NCBI GenBank assembly: GCA_963693315.1
Contig: OY856188.1
Location: 202,814,050 to 202,878,049, forward strand
DNA from: Diogma glabrata
Taxonomy: Eukaryota > Arthropoda > Insecta > Diptera > Cylindrotomidae
Length of the DNA: 64,000 nt
Reading direction: 5' to 3'
Part shown: positions 10,735-20,281 of the stretch, in pieces
Position numbering within the stretch: position 1 is the stretch's first letter
Layout: every line of letters starts with the position of its first letter
Program-made: the position numbers and the translations under genes
Notes under the pieces: generated by a model
The model's database searches: none
What the model was told of the DNA's origin: nothing
What the model saw: only the letters and a program-made list of their open reading frames with translations

Positions 10735-11100
10735 TTTAGGGTTCCGTTTTTTATAACCCTATTGGTGAGAGTAAAACGAGTGTTTCACATTATATCGATT
10801 ATCTCGTAAACTATAAATGCTATAGAAATGAAATTTGAGGTGCGTATAAAACTAACCTATCCACATAACAGATACAAATAAAACTAAAGTTGTTTTCGTT
10901 TGGTTTACAGGGTTACGATGTGAGACCTTTGAGAAAATGAGAAAATACATTTTTTTATAGATTCAAGTAGGGTATCATATGAAAGGGCGTCATTTCAGTA
11001 TTCCTTAAAAATTTATTTTGGAATTTTACACCTCACTATTTTTTGTATAATTTTGAATACTTCGTTTTCTTCGTGTTTTCCTACCTCGATTAGTTCCGAA
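10735..11100 (+). repeat. Dispersed repeat, related copy at 46860-47110
   Basis: GCGTATAAAACTAACC, TTGTTTTCGTTTG, GGGTTACGATGTG, GGGTATCATATGAAAGGGC and TTCAGTATTCCTTAAAAAT occur here in the same order and spacing as at 46880-47100, same strand. The left part carries the AGGGTTCCGTT word also found (inverted) near 2050-2082. It is non-coding and linked by its TCATNTGAAAG motif to the tandem satellite next to it. Confidence 0.65.
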
Positions 11101-11221
11101 CCTAGCTGATCAAAAATCTTCAAATGTATTTGGAATAGGAAACATAGTAAGCTTTTAATAAAAAATGTATAAAAGTGTCACATACTCATAATTATATTTA
11201 TTAAGGGGGTTGAGTAGGGCA

Positions 11222-11410
11222 AGAACACTATTTAAAACGTGGTCAAGTGGGGTGTCATTTGAAAGAGCACCTAATTTAGAAATCAGTGCAATTTTGTGCA
11301 ATCAGCAAAATTTTGCGGTGCACAGTTTTAGAGTTATTGTCAAAAAAGCTCAACTTCCAGACCGCCCCCCTACGTTACGACGCTGATTGACAGAAAAATT
11401 TGTAAAAATT
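11222..11410 (+). repeat. Satellite unit interrupted by the LTR element (left part)
   Basis: This segment, from GTGGGGTGTCATTTGAAAGAGC to GATTGACAGAAAAATTTGTAAAAATT, matches the uninterrupted unit at 17190-17354. The unit's continuation, TTTACAGAGTTAGGAAG, is found only on the far side of the LTR element at 17060. The intact neighbouring unit therefore shows the pre-insertion site directly. Confidence 0.85.
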
Positions 11411-12734
11411 TGTAACGATCGCAATAATCGCAAAACAATAATAAAACCAAATTCCTCTTTGTTTTCAATTCAATAGAAATGTATTTCATTAGTTTCCGTT
11501 CATTTTTACATTAACAATAATTTTAAAATTTTCTAATACTTTACTGCTAGTTAAATTTCGAATATACTATAAAAAGCAAACGAACGTACTCAATTTTATT
11601 TCCAATTCTAACAAACAGATGTTGTTGCTAATCTTTGTTGAATTTTGGAGTATTGCACGATTTGTTTTTTTCTGATATGAAGATGTAAAAACAAGAAAAG
11701 ATCACTTTTCTCATGAATGTCAAAAATAAAGGATTGAAATTTTTGCATTCATGCACTTTTCATCTTAAATCTAAGTTATAATATAAGTAGTGCAATTTTT
11801 AATTAAATCGGTTTTTTTAAATTAGTTCCAATTAGTTCAATTTTTTTAATTGTATCCGTCCTGCTAGTGAAATTTAGTAAAAAAATTTATATGTCTTGTG
11901 TTGTGCCGTATCAATTTAAAATAAAAGGAAAAAATCACATTTTTGGATGGAATGAGTTTTCGATGTTAAAAGTTTGATTTAAATAAAAATTCATTCCGGT
12001 TTTAGTTTTTCAAAAGATGACATCTAGTCAAAGTTTGTTCATGTTTAGAAAAAAATAAGTTCATTGATAATTATATCAAAAACAAATTTTTGTAATGTTA
12101 TATTTAAACACAAAAATGTTTTATGAAAGTTTGAATAGTGTGTTTTTAATTATAAGTGTCTGGAATTAAAAATAAAAAAATAAATTGATTTATATCAAAG
12201 ATTACGTTTGATTTATTCTAAATGTGAGGATCAAATGTACATATTACACACAAATGAACATTTTAATATATTTACAAATAATTTAATGAGAAAAGGTAAA
12301 CAAGCTATAAAACTATTTAAGGAAGGTAAAGAAAAGATGTTTGATGAAAATTCTCAATATCGAAGGAATTTAACAAAATTAAGTCTGGTTTTTTTGCACA
12401 TATGTTAAGTGAATTAAAAGCTATATTTCCAAATGGATTTTTTGCTGGTGAATGGAAAGAAAACAACGAAGGCAATCTGGAAAGGATAGAAGGCATCACA
12501 TCGATTACATAGAAGATAAGTTTATTTGTTTTTATATATATATATTATTAATTAATTCCGAAGTTTAACTATTGAAATGTCAGATTAGGAATAAGTATTT
12601 TAAGAGATTCCTAAATTCAGATTTGTGTGAGGGTGATCGTTACAATCCGTAGGTTAGTTATATTTTTATTTTTTCTTGAAGTAGTAAAATTGTTGTGTAT
12701 AAAAGTTCAAGCCACCTACAGTGGCACTCGCAAT
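11411..12734 (+). repeat. 5' LTR of the Cbl-carrying element
   Basis: Begins TGTAACGATCGCAATAATCG and ends GTGGCACTCGCAAT. It contains the Cbl-like exon at 12201-12447 with AT-rich, intron-like DNA on both sides. A GATCGTTACA near 12636-12645 is the inverse of the LTR's first ten bases, so an internal terminus is possible, but the repeat continues 90 bases past it. A TATAAAAG word at about 12697 lies only 38 bases from the LTR end, leaving almost no R-U5 if it is the promoter. Confidence 0.75.
12201..12447 (+). pseudogene. Cbl: Captured exon of Cbl (E3 ubiquitin ligase, N-terminal four-helix domain), copy 1
   Basis: The frame from about 12202 reads [12 protein letters not shown], then [35 protein letters not shown] and [11 protein letters not shown], and after a frame change [17 protein letters not shown]. 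This lines up with the four-helix bundle of the Cbl tyrosine-kinase-binding domain (human residues about 85-180, recalled from the family, including LFKEGKERMYEENSQ and [19 protein letters not shown]). The match starts one base after an AG (TATATCAAAG) and stops at a donor-like G|GTGAAT, so it looks like one exon taken with intron margins at DNA level, not a spliced cDNA copy. A run of seven T at 12389-12395, where five would keep the frame, breaks it. It cannot encode the whole domain. Confidence 0.85.
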
Positions 12735-15725
12735 AACTGGCAGCCGAAACAAAGACCTGGGGCTTTGTAAGGGTTTTTTTTATATTTGAATTATATGAGT
12801 AAATAATTAATGATTTTGTATATTTTTGGCGCAGTTTTAGGCGTTGGTTGTCAAACCGGTTTGGTTTGGCAAAGATATTCATATAATATTATTATAAATT
12901 TTTGTAATTTTTGGGTAAAACCAGTATTGGTTTTTTTTGTTGACATATTTTTGGATGATGCAATTAATTTATATATGAAATTAATTGTATGTTTTTTTTG
13001 ATTATGGTTAGATTTAGTAAATGTTTAGCTAGCTTTTTTCAATGCACTCATACGCGATCCCCATATTCGTCATTGGTTTAATGTGAGTTACAATTTCGAG
13101 GTATTGATTTATGTATTATTCACACTATAGAGTGGATGTCAATAGAACATGTCTCATTACAGTTCTATAAACTTTTGAACTTATACGGAAATGATGAAAT
13201 ATTTTTATTTGGCTAATATAATGTTCATTTTTGGCCAAAACGACTTCTATTGCAGTACGCCTTATTAGATTTTATGATTTGTACATGGATTGTTTTGTGT
13301 ATCTCATATATATATATACAAAATAATTTATGTCAAACCTGAAAGTCTGGGTAGGTTTTCTATTGCAACACAATTCGTTTGGTGAAAGAATTTTTTGTGG
13401 TTAAGTCATGTTTTTATGAGTTTTAGGATGTTATTAACGTAATAAAAGTTAACATTGACCAAACAGTTTTTCAACAATTTTGTATAAGTTTAAATCTTTC
13501 GTCACTACTTTCAAAGTATTATTGGTCTGTGTTTATAGAAGTATAATTGAAAATAATTAATTCCCATTAGCTTTATAGAGTGAGCCGGATTCAAATCAAT
13601 ATCTCCACATTTGTCATCATATTGATCCGCTGACGTACGTATACATATCTCGTATGAGTCCATTTTAGTTACCACCATTTTTTAAATTATTTTTTATTGT
13701 GATTAATTTAAAAAATAAGATAAATATAGAAATAATTATTTTTAGCTAACATTTATTTTTGTTTTGAATACAATAAATAAAGCGATGAAAATTTGACCTG
13801 AACAAATATATTAGAATTAATAACTTAAAAATTAGTAAGCTTAGTTTTAAATTTAAAATAATCGTAATTTTTTTTTAATATAAATTACCAATTTATTATC
13901 TAGTCTGAAGATTAAATTTAATTAATTTCATGTAAAACTTTATTAACACATATTATATATTTCATGTTTCGATTTAGCATTTTTAAATAAGAAATTATTT
14001 AGATTATGGATAAGTTATGTATTATTTACTTTATGTTAATGTATAAATTCTACTTTCCCAGCGGTAGGCCTAACAAGCCATCCATGGGGCTTCTCCCCTT
14101 AACGATGATGTCGTTCTTAGATCGCCTATGGCCATCGGGGTTATGCGATCGAAGAACAGTGGTTTCTTCTCTTCATTCGGCGAGGAAGTCCTCAGGGACG
14201 AGGAGTGGTGTTGTTGTGTTTGTACTTAGGTGCAAACCAGTAGTACCATTCTTTGCTCAGAGGCTTCTTCGGTGTAATGAAGAGAGGAACCAATTGTACT
14301 TTGCTTTCAGGATCAGAGGCTTCACCTCATACAAATTCAAAAACTTACCATTTTTTTCCACTTAGCTTTTACAATAGAACAATTTTTCATAGAGTTTAAG
14401 ATTTGAAGTCTGGTGCTCGGGAGCGTTCTACAACTTTCGCATTAGGTTTAGTTGTAATTTATTTGTAGGTTAAACAAGCACAACTGGGTCAGTAGAAATG
14501 GACCTAGTGTCTAATCGTGACAGTTGTGATTGTTTTATTAGGTTGGGGAGAATCTGTTCTGTAGAATCTGGTCGTTAGGGGCTTTTCTAGTCAGTTCTCA
14601 CATGCATGGTTGGAGTGGGCTCGCGAACGCGATATTTTAAATTTAAACAATATGGATATTGTAGCCATACTTACTTTTTAAATTGTCTCCAGACGAATCT
14701 TGATTTTGGGAATCTCTTATGATATTAAATAAAAAAATAAAATAAATCAAACAAATTTTTCAAAAATTAAATAAATAAAATTTTTATTAAATAAATTAAA
14801 TTTTCGTTATTTAAAATAATTTTAGGTAAATAAATAATTTTTTCGTAATTTAAATAGTTTTAGGTAACTAAATAAATAATTTTTTTTAATTACACAATAC
14901 ATCAAGATATAAATAAATATTTTTTATTTTTTTAAAAAAAATAAATCAATATTTTGAGCTAGGACGGTGCATCCAATAAATAAACATCCTTTCTGAATAT
15001 TTTTTATTTTTCAATTTTTTTTAAAAATAAATAAATATATTTTAGGGGTGCTATCGTCAATAACTAATTTTAGGTATATATAATTATTTCAGTATATCTG
15101 AAATTAAATAAATAGATTATACTTTTACATATATAATGTTTTAGGAATTTTTTGTGAGAGATTCAGCAAAGATTGGCTACGACGGTGGTCCTTTTTGTTC
15201 CTTTACAACGTTTGTTTTTACAAAAAATCTTGTATGTTTTCGAATTGGGCGTTCGTTGTTTTTTTTTTCGTTTTTGTGCTTTCATCCTTTTTACATTTCC
15301 GTCGTACTAACTCCATTTTTTTTTGTTGAGAATTGGTTTTACTATTGTTGGTGATTGCGAGTCATGATTTTGCGGGTTTTACCATCGAAATCTCTAGCGT
15401 CTGTTTCCTATATACCAAGCCTAAGTTTTTCAATATATTTTTTTTATAAAATTAAATTTAGTGTTAGAATTATTAGTTGTCATAAATTAAACATCTATTC
15501 TTAATCATTAGTTATTATAGTTATAAATTTAATTCTCGGTTTTTAGAATTTAAATAGGTGTTATATTTAATATTACTTAGTTATTATAATTTTTTTTATT
15601 AGTTATTAGAATTTCTATTATTAGTTTAAGTTTAATAGTGCTTTGGTGGTTTCTGTCATGGAGGGGATGGCGACGTTTTTGTGATTTCAAGAGTAGAAAT
15701 CTTGATTTTTACCTTGAATTCATGG
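12735..15725 (+). other. Internal region of the LTR element, non-coding
   Basis: About 3 kb with no retroviral-type domain in any frame I examined. It is AT-rich except for a GC-richer island at 14055-14345. On the plus strand a 119-codon frame covers that island (14006-14365); on the minus strand one frame reads SHNPDGHRRSKNDIIVKGRS and then PMDGLLGLPLGK before a stop. Either could be another captured host segment, but I recognise neither. Short purine runs occur near 15659 (GGAGGGGATGG), about 65 bases before the 3' LTR, rather far for a polypurine tract. Confidence 0.5.
12738..12755 (+). other. Putative primer-binding site
   Basis: TGGCAGCCGAAACAAAGA starts three bases after the 5' LTR. 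A TGG beginning is expected because it pairs with the CCA tail of a tRNA. I cannot name the tRNA with confidence. Its position supports reading the element on the plus strand. Confidence 0.5.
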
Positions 15726-17057
15726 TGTAACGATCGCAATAATCGCAAAACAATAATAAAACCAAATTCCTCTTTGTTTTCAATTCAATAGAAATGTATT
15801 TCATTAGTTTCCGTTCATTTTTACATTAACAATAATTTTAAAATTTTCTAATACTTTACTGCTAGTTAAATTTCGAATATACTATAAAAAGCAAACGAAC
15901 GTACTCAATTTTATTTCCAATTCTAACAAACAGATGTTGTTGCTAATCTTTGTTGAATTTTGGAGTATTGCACGATTTGTTTTTTTCTGATATGAAGATG
16001 TAAAAACAAGAAAAGATCACTTTTCTCATGAATGTCAAAAATAAAGGATTGAAATTTTTGCATTCATGCACTTTTCATCTTAAATCTAAGTTATAATATA
16101 AGTAGTGCAATTTTTAATTAAATCGGTTTTTTTAAATTAGTTCCAATTAGTTCAATTTTTTTAATTGTATCCGTCCTGCTAGTGAAATTTAGTAAAAAAA
16201 TTTATATGTCTTGTGTTGTGCCGTATCAATTTAAAATAAAAGGAAAAAATCACATTTTTGGATGGAATGAGTTTTCGATGTTAAAAGTTTGATTTAAATA
16301 AAAATTCATTCCGGTTTTAGTTTTTCAAAAGATGACATCTAGTCAAAGTTTGTTCATGCAATCATGTTTAGAAAAAAATAAGTTCATTGATAATTATATC
16401 AAAAACAAATTTTTGTAATGTTATATTTAAACACAAAAATGTTTTATGAAAGTTTGAATAGTGTGTTTTTAATTATAAGTGTCTGGAATTAAAAATAAAA
16501 TAATAAATTGATTTATATCAAAGATTACGTTTGATTTATTCTAAATGTGAGGATCAAATGTACATATTACACACAAATGAACATTTTAATATATTTACAA
16601 ATAATTTAATGAGAAAAGGTAAACAAGCTATAAAACTATTTAAGGAAGGTAAAGAAAAGATGTTTGATGAAAATTCTCAATATCGAAGGAATTTAACAAA
16701 ATTAAGTCTGGTTTTTTTGCACATATGTTAAGTGAATTAAAAGCTATATTTCCAAATGGATTTTTTGCTGGTGAATGGAAAGAAAACAACGAAGGCAATC
16801 TGGAAAGGATAGAAGGCATCACATCGATTACATAGAAGATAAGTTTATTTGTTTTTATATATATATATTATTAATTAATTCCGAAGTTTAACTATTGAAA
16901 TGTCAGATTAGGAATAAGTATTTTAAGAGATTCCTAAATTCAGATTTGTGTGAGGGTGATCGTTACAATCCGTAGGTTAGTTATATTTTTATTTTTTCTT
17001 GAAGTAGTAAAATTGTTGTGTATAAAAGTTCAAGCCACCTACAGTGGCACTCGCAAT
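15726..17057 (+). repeat. 3' LTR of the Cbl-carrying element
   Basis: Nearly identical to the 5' LTR. The visible differences are an 8-base insertion (CATGCAAT, a local duplication around 16358) and one A/T change in an A-rich run near 16502. It is followed by the AAATT target duplication and the rest of the interrupted satellite unit. Confidence 0.8.
16524..16770 (+). pseudogene. Cbl: Captured Cbl exon, copy 2
   Basis: Base-for-base the same as the exon-like segment at 12201-12447 as far as I can read, including the seven-T run that breaks the frame and the AG / GTGAAT margins. The shared frame break shows that it predates this insertion, because both LTRs of a new copy derive from one template. 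Confidence 0.85.
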
Positions 17058-17493
17058 AAATTTACAGAGTTAGGAAGTTTGGTAAATTTTAAATGAAAAT
17101 TATAGCGAAGTCTCAAATAGATATATATTTCTGTGTTTAGGGGACGGGTGTAGAAAGGGTAAAATAAAAACTTTTTTTTGACCCAAGCAAGTGGGGTATC
17201 ATTTGAAAGAGCACCTAATTTAGAAATCATTGCAATTTTTTTAGAATTTTGCGGTGCACAGTTTTTGAGTTATTGCCAAAAAAAAGCTCAACATCCAGAC
17301 CGACCCTCCCCTACGTTACGACACTGATTGACAGAAAAATTTGTAAAAATTTACAGAGTTAGGAAGTTTGGTAAATTTTGAATGAAAATCATAGCGAAGT
17401 CTCAAATAATTATATTTCTGGGTGTTTAGGGGACGGGGGTGGGTAAATAAAATCTTTTTTGACCCTAGCGAGTGGGGTGTCATTTGAAAAAGC
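17058..17493 (+). repeat. Tandem satellite, unit about 280 bp
   Basis: Units are marked by AAGTGGGGTATCATTTGAAAGAGC at 17190 and GAGTGGGGTGTCATTTGAAA at 17470, and by TTTACAGAGTTAGGAAGTTTGGTAAATTTT at 17060 and 17350. Together with 11222-11410 this makes a little over two units before the LTR-like copy B interrupts the array. Related copies lie at 41150-41780 and 49980-50200. It is non-coding; the 63- and 71-codon minus frames here are the same repeat read twice. Confidence 0.8.
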
Positions 17494-18095
17494 ACTTCCA
17501 GAAAACCCAAATCAACAAAACACAACAACAAATTAATGAAATGAATAGTGTTGTTGTTATATTCTTAGAACTTGTGTCAACATTAACTTACTTTACGAAT
17601 CAAATTATCATAACTTAAAATAATCGAATATTCGAGTGTTTTCTCAAGGTTTCTAAAAAGTGACCTCGAATGATCGAGATTATGCAAAATCGTATATAAG
17701 GAGATGTCTTGCAAGACTAGATTAGTTTTACTTTAAACCTGCGACGGTAAAAATTAGTTTTATTTTAAACCTGCGACAGTAAAGTTAAAATTATAAAAGT
17801 TTAATTTAATTTTTGTGAATAAAGTTATAAGTGTTATTGAGTAGAAATATTTTGAACGTTGTGTTACTGCAAATTTCTACAATCAACCGTTGGAGTTTCT
17901 GAAGCTGTTGAAGGAATATTATAGTTAGGAATATTGTTTGCTGTATTGTTTCCTGTTGTTGTGGGACAATTAAAGAATACTTAAACCTGATGTTTGTGCT
18001 TACTAATCAGTGATCGAACTCAGAAGAAATTTGAGAATTGCTTTTATCGAATTGAGAGTAAGGCCAATTCGAAGTAAGGTTGGAAAAACGTAACA
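17494..18095 (+). mobile_element. LTR-like sequence, copy B
   Basis: Starts near ACTTCCAGAAAACCCAAATCAAC inside the satellite and ends GGTTGGAAAAACGTAACA. In order it contains GAATATTC (17631), a TTTCTAAAAAGTGACCTCGAAT run, a TATA box TATATAAG (17693-17700), an AATAAAG polyadenylation word (17820) and the ...TAACA end. It is homologous to copies A (9554-10182) and C (6820-7155). No attached coding region is visible, so it is probably a solo LTR. The exact start is uncertain because homology between B and C reaches past any TG-type start. Confidence 0.6.
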
Positions 18096-18119
18096 ATATT
18101 TTTTAGAACATTGCTAGGA

Positions 18120-18375
18120 ATATTTATAGTGTTGACGGGTTTAAGATCATTATGCAATTAAATTTTAGCACACTGTATATTTTATTTCTTACATAAAAAA
18201 ACTTCCTAATCCCTAATAGGCTAAAAATAGTATATTTTCCTACAAGAGATGAAAACGCTGCTTTTTCGTGAGTGAAAATTTGTTCACGAGGCGCGTTAGC
18301 GTCGAGTGGGGCAATTTCACGAACGTAAAATGTTTTTATCTCGCGAAGGAAATGCAATTTTTTCTATGATAGTTA
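18120..18375. mobile_element. Short palindromic element, CGAG/GCG-rich centre
   Basis: TTTTCCTACAAGAGATGAAAAC at the left and, reversed, TTTCCTTCGCGAGATAAAAAC at the right enclose about 100 bases containing TCACGAGGCGCGTTAGCGTCGAGTG. Related copies occur inverted at 25198-25350 and direct at 34165-34315, with a fragment at 24400-24450. Size and structure fit a MITE. The 77-codon minus frame across it has no family match. Confidence 0.6.
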
Positions 18376-18667
18376 ATATATAAACGATATTTATTAGAAG
18401 TAATTAAATGAGAAATCGACAAAATATTTTTTCTATGATAACAAATGAAAAGTCTATTTCACTAGTGTAAAAAGAATAACAAATTGAAGTTGCTATGGTT
18501 TTTCATATACTTTTACAAAGTATTTTAAACAACGTAACCATGAAAAAATAGAATATGAATTTTGAATGTTTTGTTGTTGATTTTGTAACGCGAAGAAAAT
18601 CTTTTTAAATTCAATTAATTACAAATTGAACATAATTTCCACTCATTTGTGTTGTTTTGTTTAATAA

Positions 18668-20281
18668 CTAGCAGGACCCGGCGTACGTTGCTACGCCTAT
18701 AAAAAAGTTTGTGTGCGTAGATTTTGTTGAATTAGTAAGAATAATTTCAAAGAGTCGTAATGAGAATAGAAGAAGCCTATTTTAATTTTTTCATTTGGGA
18801 AATATGAATAACAGAGATCATTAGCACTCTAGCTGATCAATCCAGATAGTTTGAAAATTGAAAGGAAGGTCAACATTTGAAAGTGATTGGTAAAGAGTTT
18901 CGGAGAGTTTAAATTAAACACTTGCAATTTTTCGCGTTAATCGGCTTAATATGTGTCGCGAAAAATTAGTTGAACGTCAAAACATTCGTTTATTGGGTGT
19001 TACAGTTGTCAATGACTTACTCTGGAACCGTCATACTTGCGATACAAAATAGGCACACCGCACTAAAATTTACTGTTTTATCGTACCATTTCATGTTGAC
19101 TAATTTCATTTATCAATCTATCCAGATTATTTGCTGATCTTAAATAAAGTCAATTTAGATTTTCAAATATATTTTACCAATTATTTCCAATGCGCTCTGC
19201 TCTGTGTGCTTTTATTAGTAATGGAGCATGTCACTGAAAAAAAAGAGCAGACTAAATATGCATAGCGCAGATGTTTGATACGAAACACGATTTTGATCGA
19301 AAAACCGGTCTAAGAATGACAGCATTTTTAGTGAAGGTTTTCGTTTTTTGGGTTTTGTCGATTTATGGCCATCGTCTTATTTCGACATTTCTGCCAGAGT
19401 TTAAAAAAAAAAATTTGGACAAACATAATAATAAGACTAATTTGTAGTATAATATAAAAATAATAATAAGAATAATATCATTTATAAATCCAGACTTATA
19501 TACTAATCTAAAACCAGTCAAATCACTTCATTTGTTGACATATTTGCATATATTTTACCGATTTCTTCAAATAGCCTACATTGTTTGTTTGTTTTTGAAA
19601 TTAATGGGGACGCATATTTTTCTTAATAAGTAAAACACTTTCAACCTGTAGCTTTGATATTATTGTTCATAATCCTTTTCTTCAATACAAAGGTTCCATT
19701 GCAAAAACTTGCTGCATCAATGTTTCTAAAAAGAGGAAAAGAATTTTTCAATTTTCTAATTTTCTATATTTTGAACATGTATCACATATATTTAAACCAA
19801 ATAAAATATGTATTACAAATGAATATACACCAAACCAAGAACATGTTTGTTGTAAATTAGAAATATTTGTTGCAACGTAATGTGTTGGATACATACAGTT
19901 GTATCATGTATGTATATAATAAATATATAAATGTATATAATTTTCATCTAAATGAATTTGTGACAACATTATACTTTAATTTTCCATTTGAATGGTAATT
20001 CTGTTTTGCGGAAAAAAAATCGATCAAAGATACCTGAGTAAAAGTTGAATAAAATTCAAGTATAAAATATAATATACATTTAGGCATACATTTAACCATT
20101 AGGAAAATTAAAATTATTAATTATAAAAAATCTAAATTAAATTTTAAAATTTCGGCTCCGAGGTGCATTAGTACCTGTTAATGGCCTTCTCCTGACAAAA
20201 TTTCAGACTCCTGTGTGCTACAGATTTCGCTGGAGAGCGCACGCAGACAGACAAACACTTTATTTTATTATTATAGATTAT
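18668..20281 (+). mobile_element. Old interspersed repeat (GGACCCGGCGTACGTTGCTACGCC ... AGACAGACAAACACTTTATTTTA)
   Basis: The left end AACTAGCAGGACCCGGCGTACG and the right end CGCTGGAGAGCGCACGCAGACAG plus a TTTATTATTATAGATTATAGATTA tail match the general look of a repeat family I know from many insects, with a CCCGGCG start and a GACAGACAAAC close. The interior is AT-rich and uncoded. The microsatellite-like ATAGATTATAGATTA tail would suit a LINE-type end. Classification is uncertain. A similar closing stretch (CAGCCGTTTTCTAGATTTCG...CAGACAGATAT) lies at 39200-39252. Confidence 0.45.

Larger units (their letters stand above)
11411..17057 (+). mobile_element. Young non-autonomous LTR retrotransposon carrying a Cbl exon in each LTR
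   Basis: Two direct repeats, 1324 and 1332 bp, lie about 3 kb apart. In my read-through they differ by one 8-bp indel and one substitution. The unit sits in a satellite copy whose empty version is present at 17337-17360, and the 5-bp word AAATT flanks it (11406-11410, 17058-17062), so the whole 5.65 kb entered as one insertion. A primer-binding-like TGG start follows the left LTR. The interior has no gag, protease, RT or integrase, so it must be moved by enzymes from another element, as in LARD-type elements. Near-identical LTRs mean a recent insertion. The ends TGTAACGATC...CGCAAT are not the textbook TG...CA; the boundary is set by the TSD. Confidence 0.8.

Noticed and set aside
12208..12408. 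Working short Cbl gene
   Set aside because: The segment is one exon in a retroelement LTR, present twice with the same frameshift, without the SH2-like and RING parts. It cannot act as a ligase.
12636..12645. TIR-type DNA transposon ending at GATCGTTACA
   Set aside because: The inverse of TGTAACGATC does occur here, but the direct repeat continues 90 bases beyond it, and the target duplication and primer-like site place the border at 12734.
14006..14365. Gag-like ORF of the LTR element
   Set aside because: 119 codons without zinc knuckle, capsid motif or similarity to any gag I know; possibly captured or non-coding sequence.
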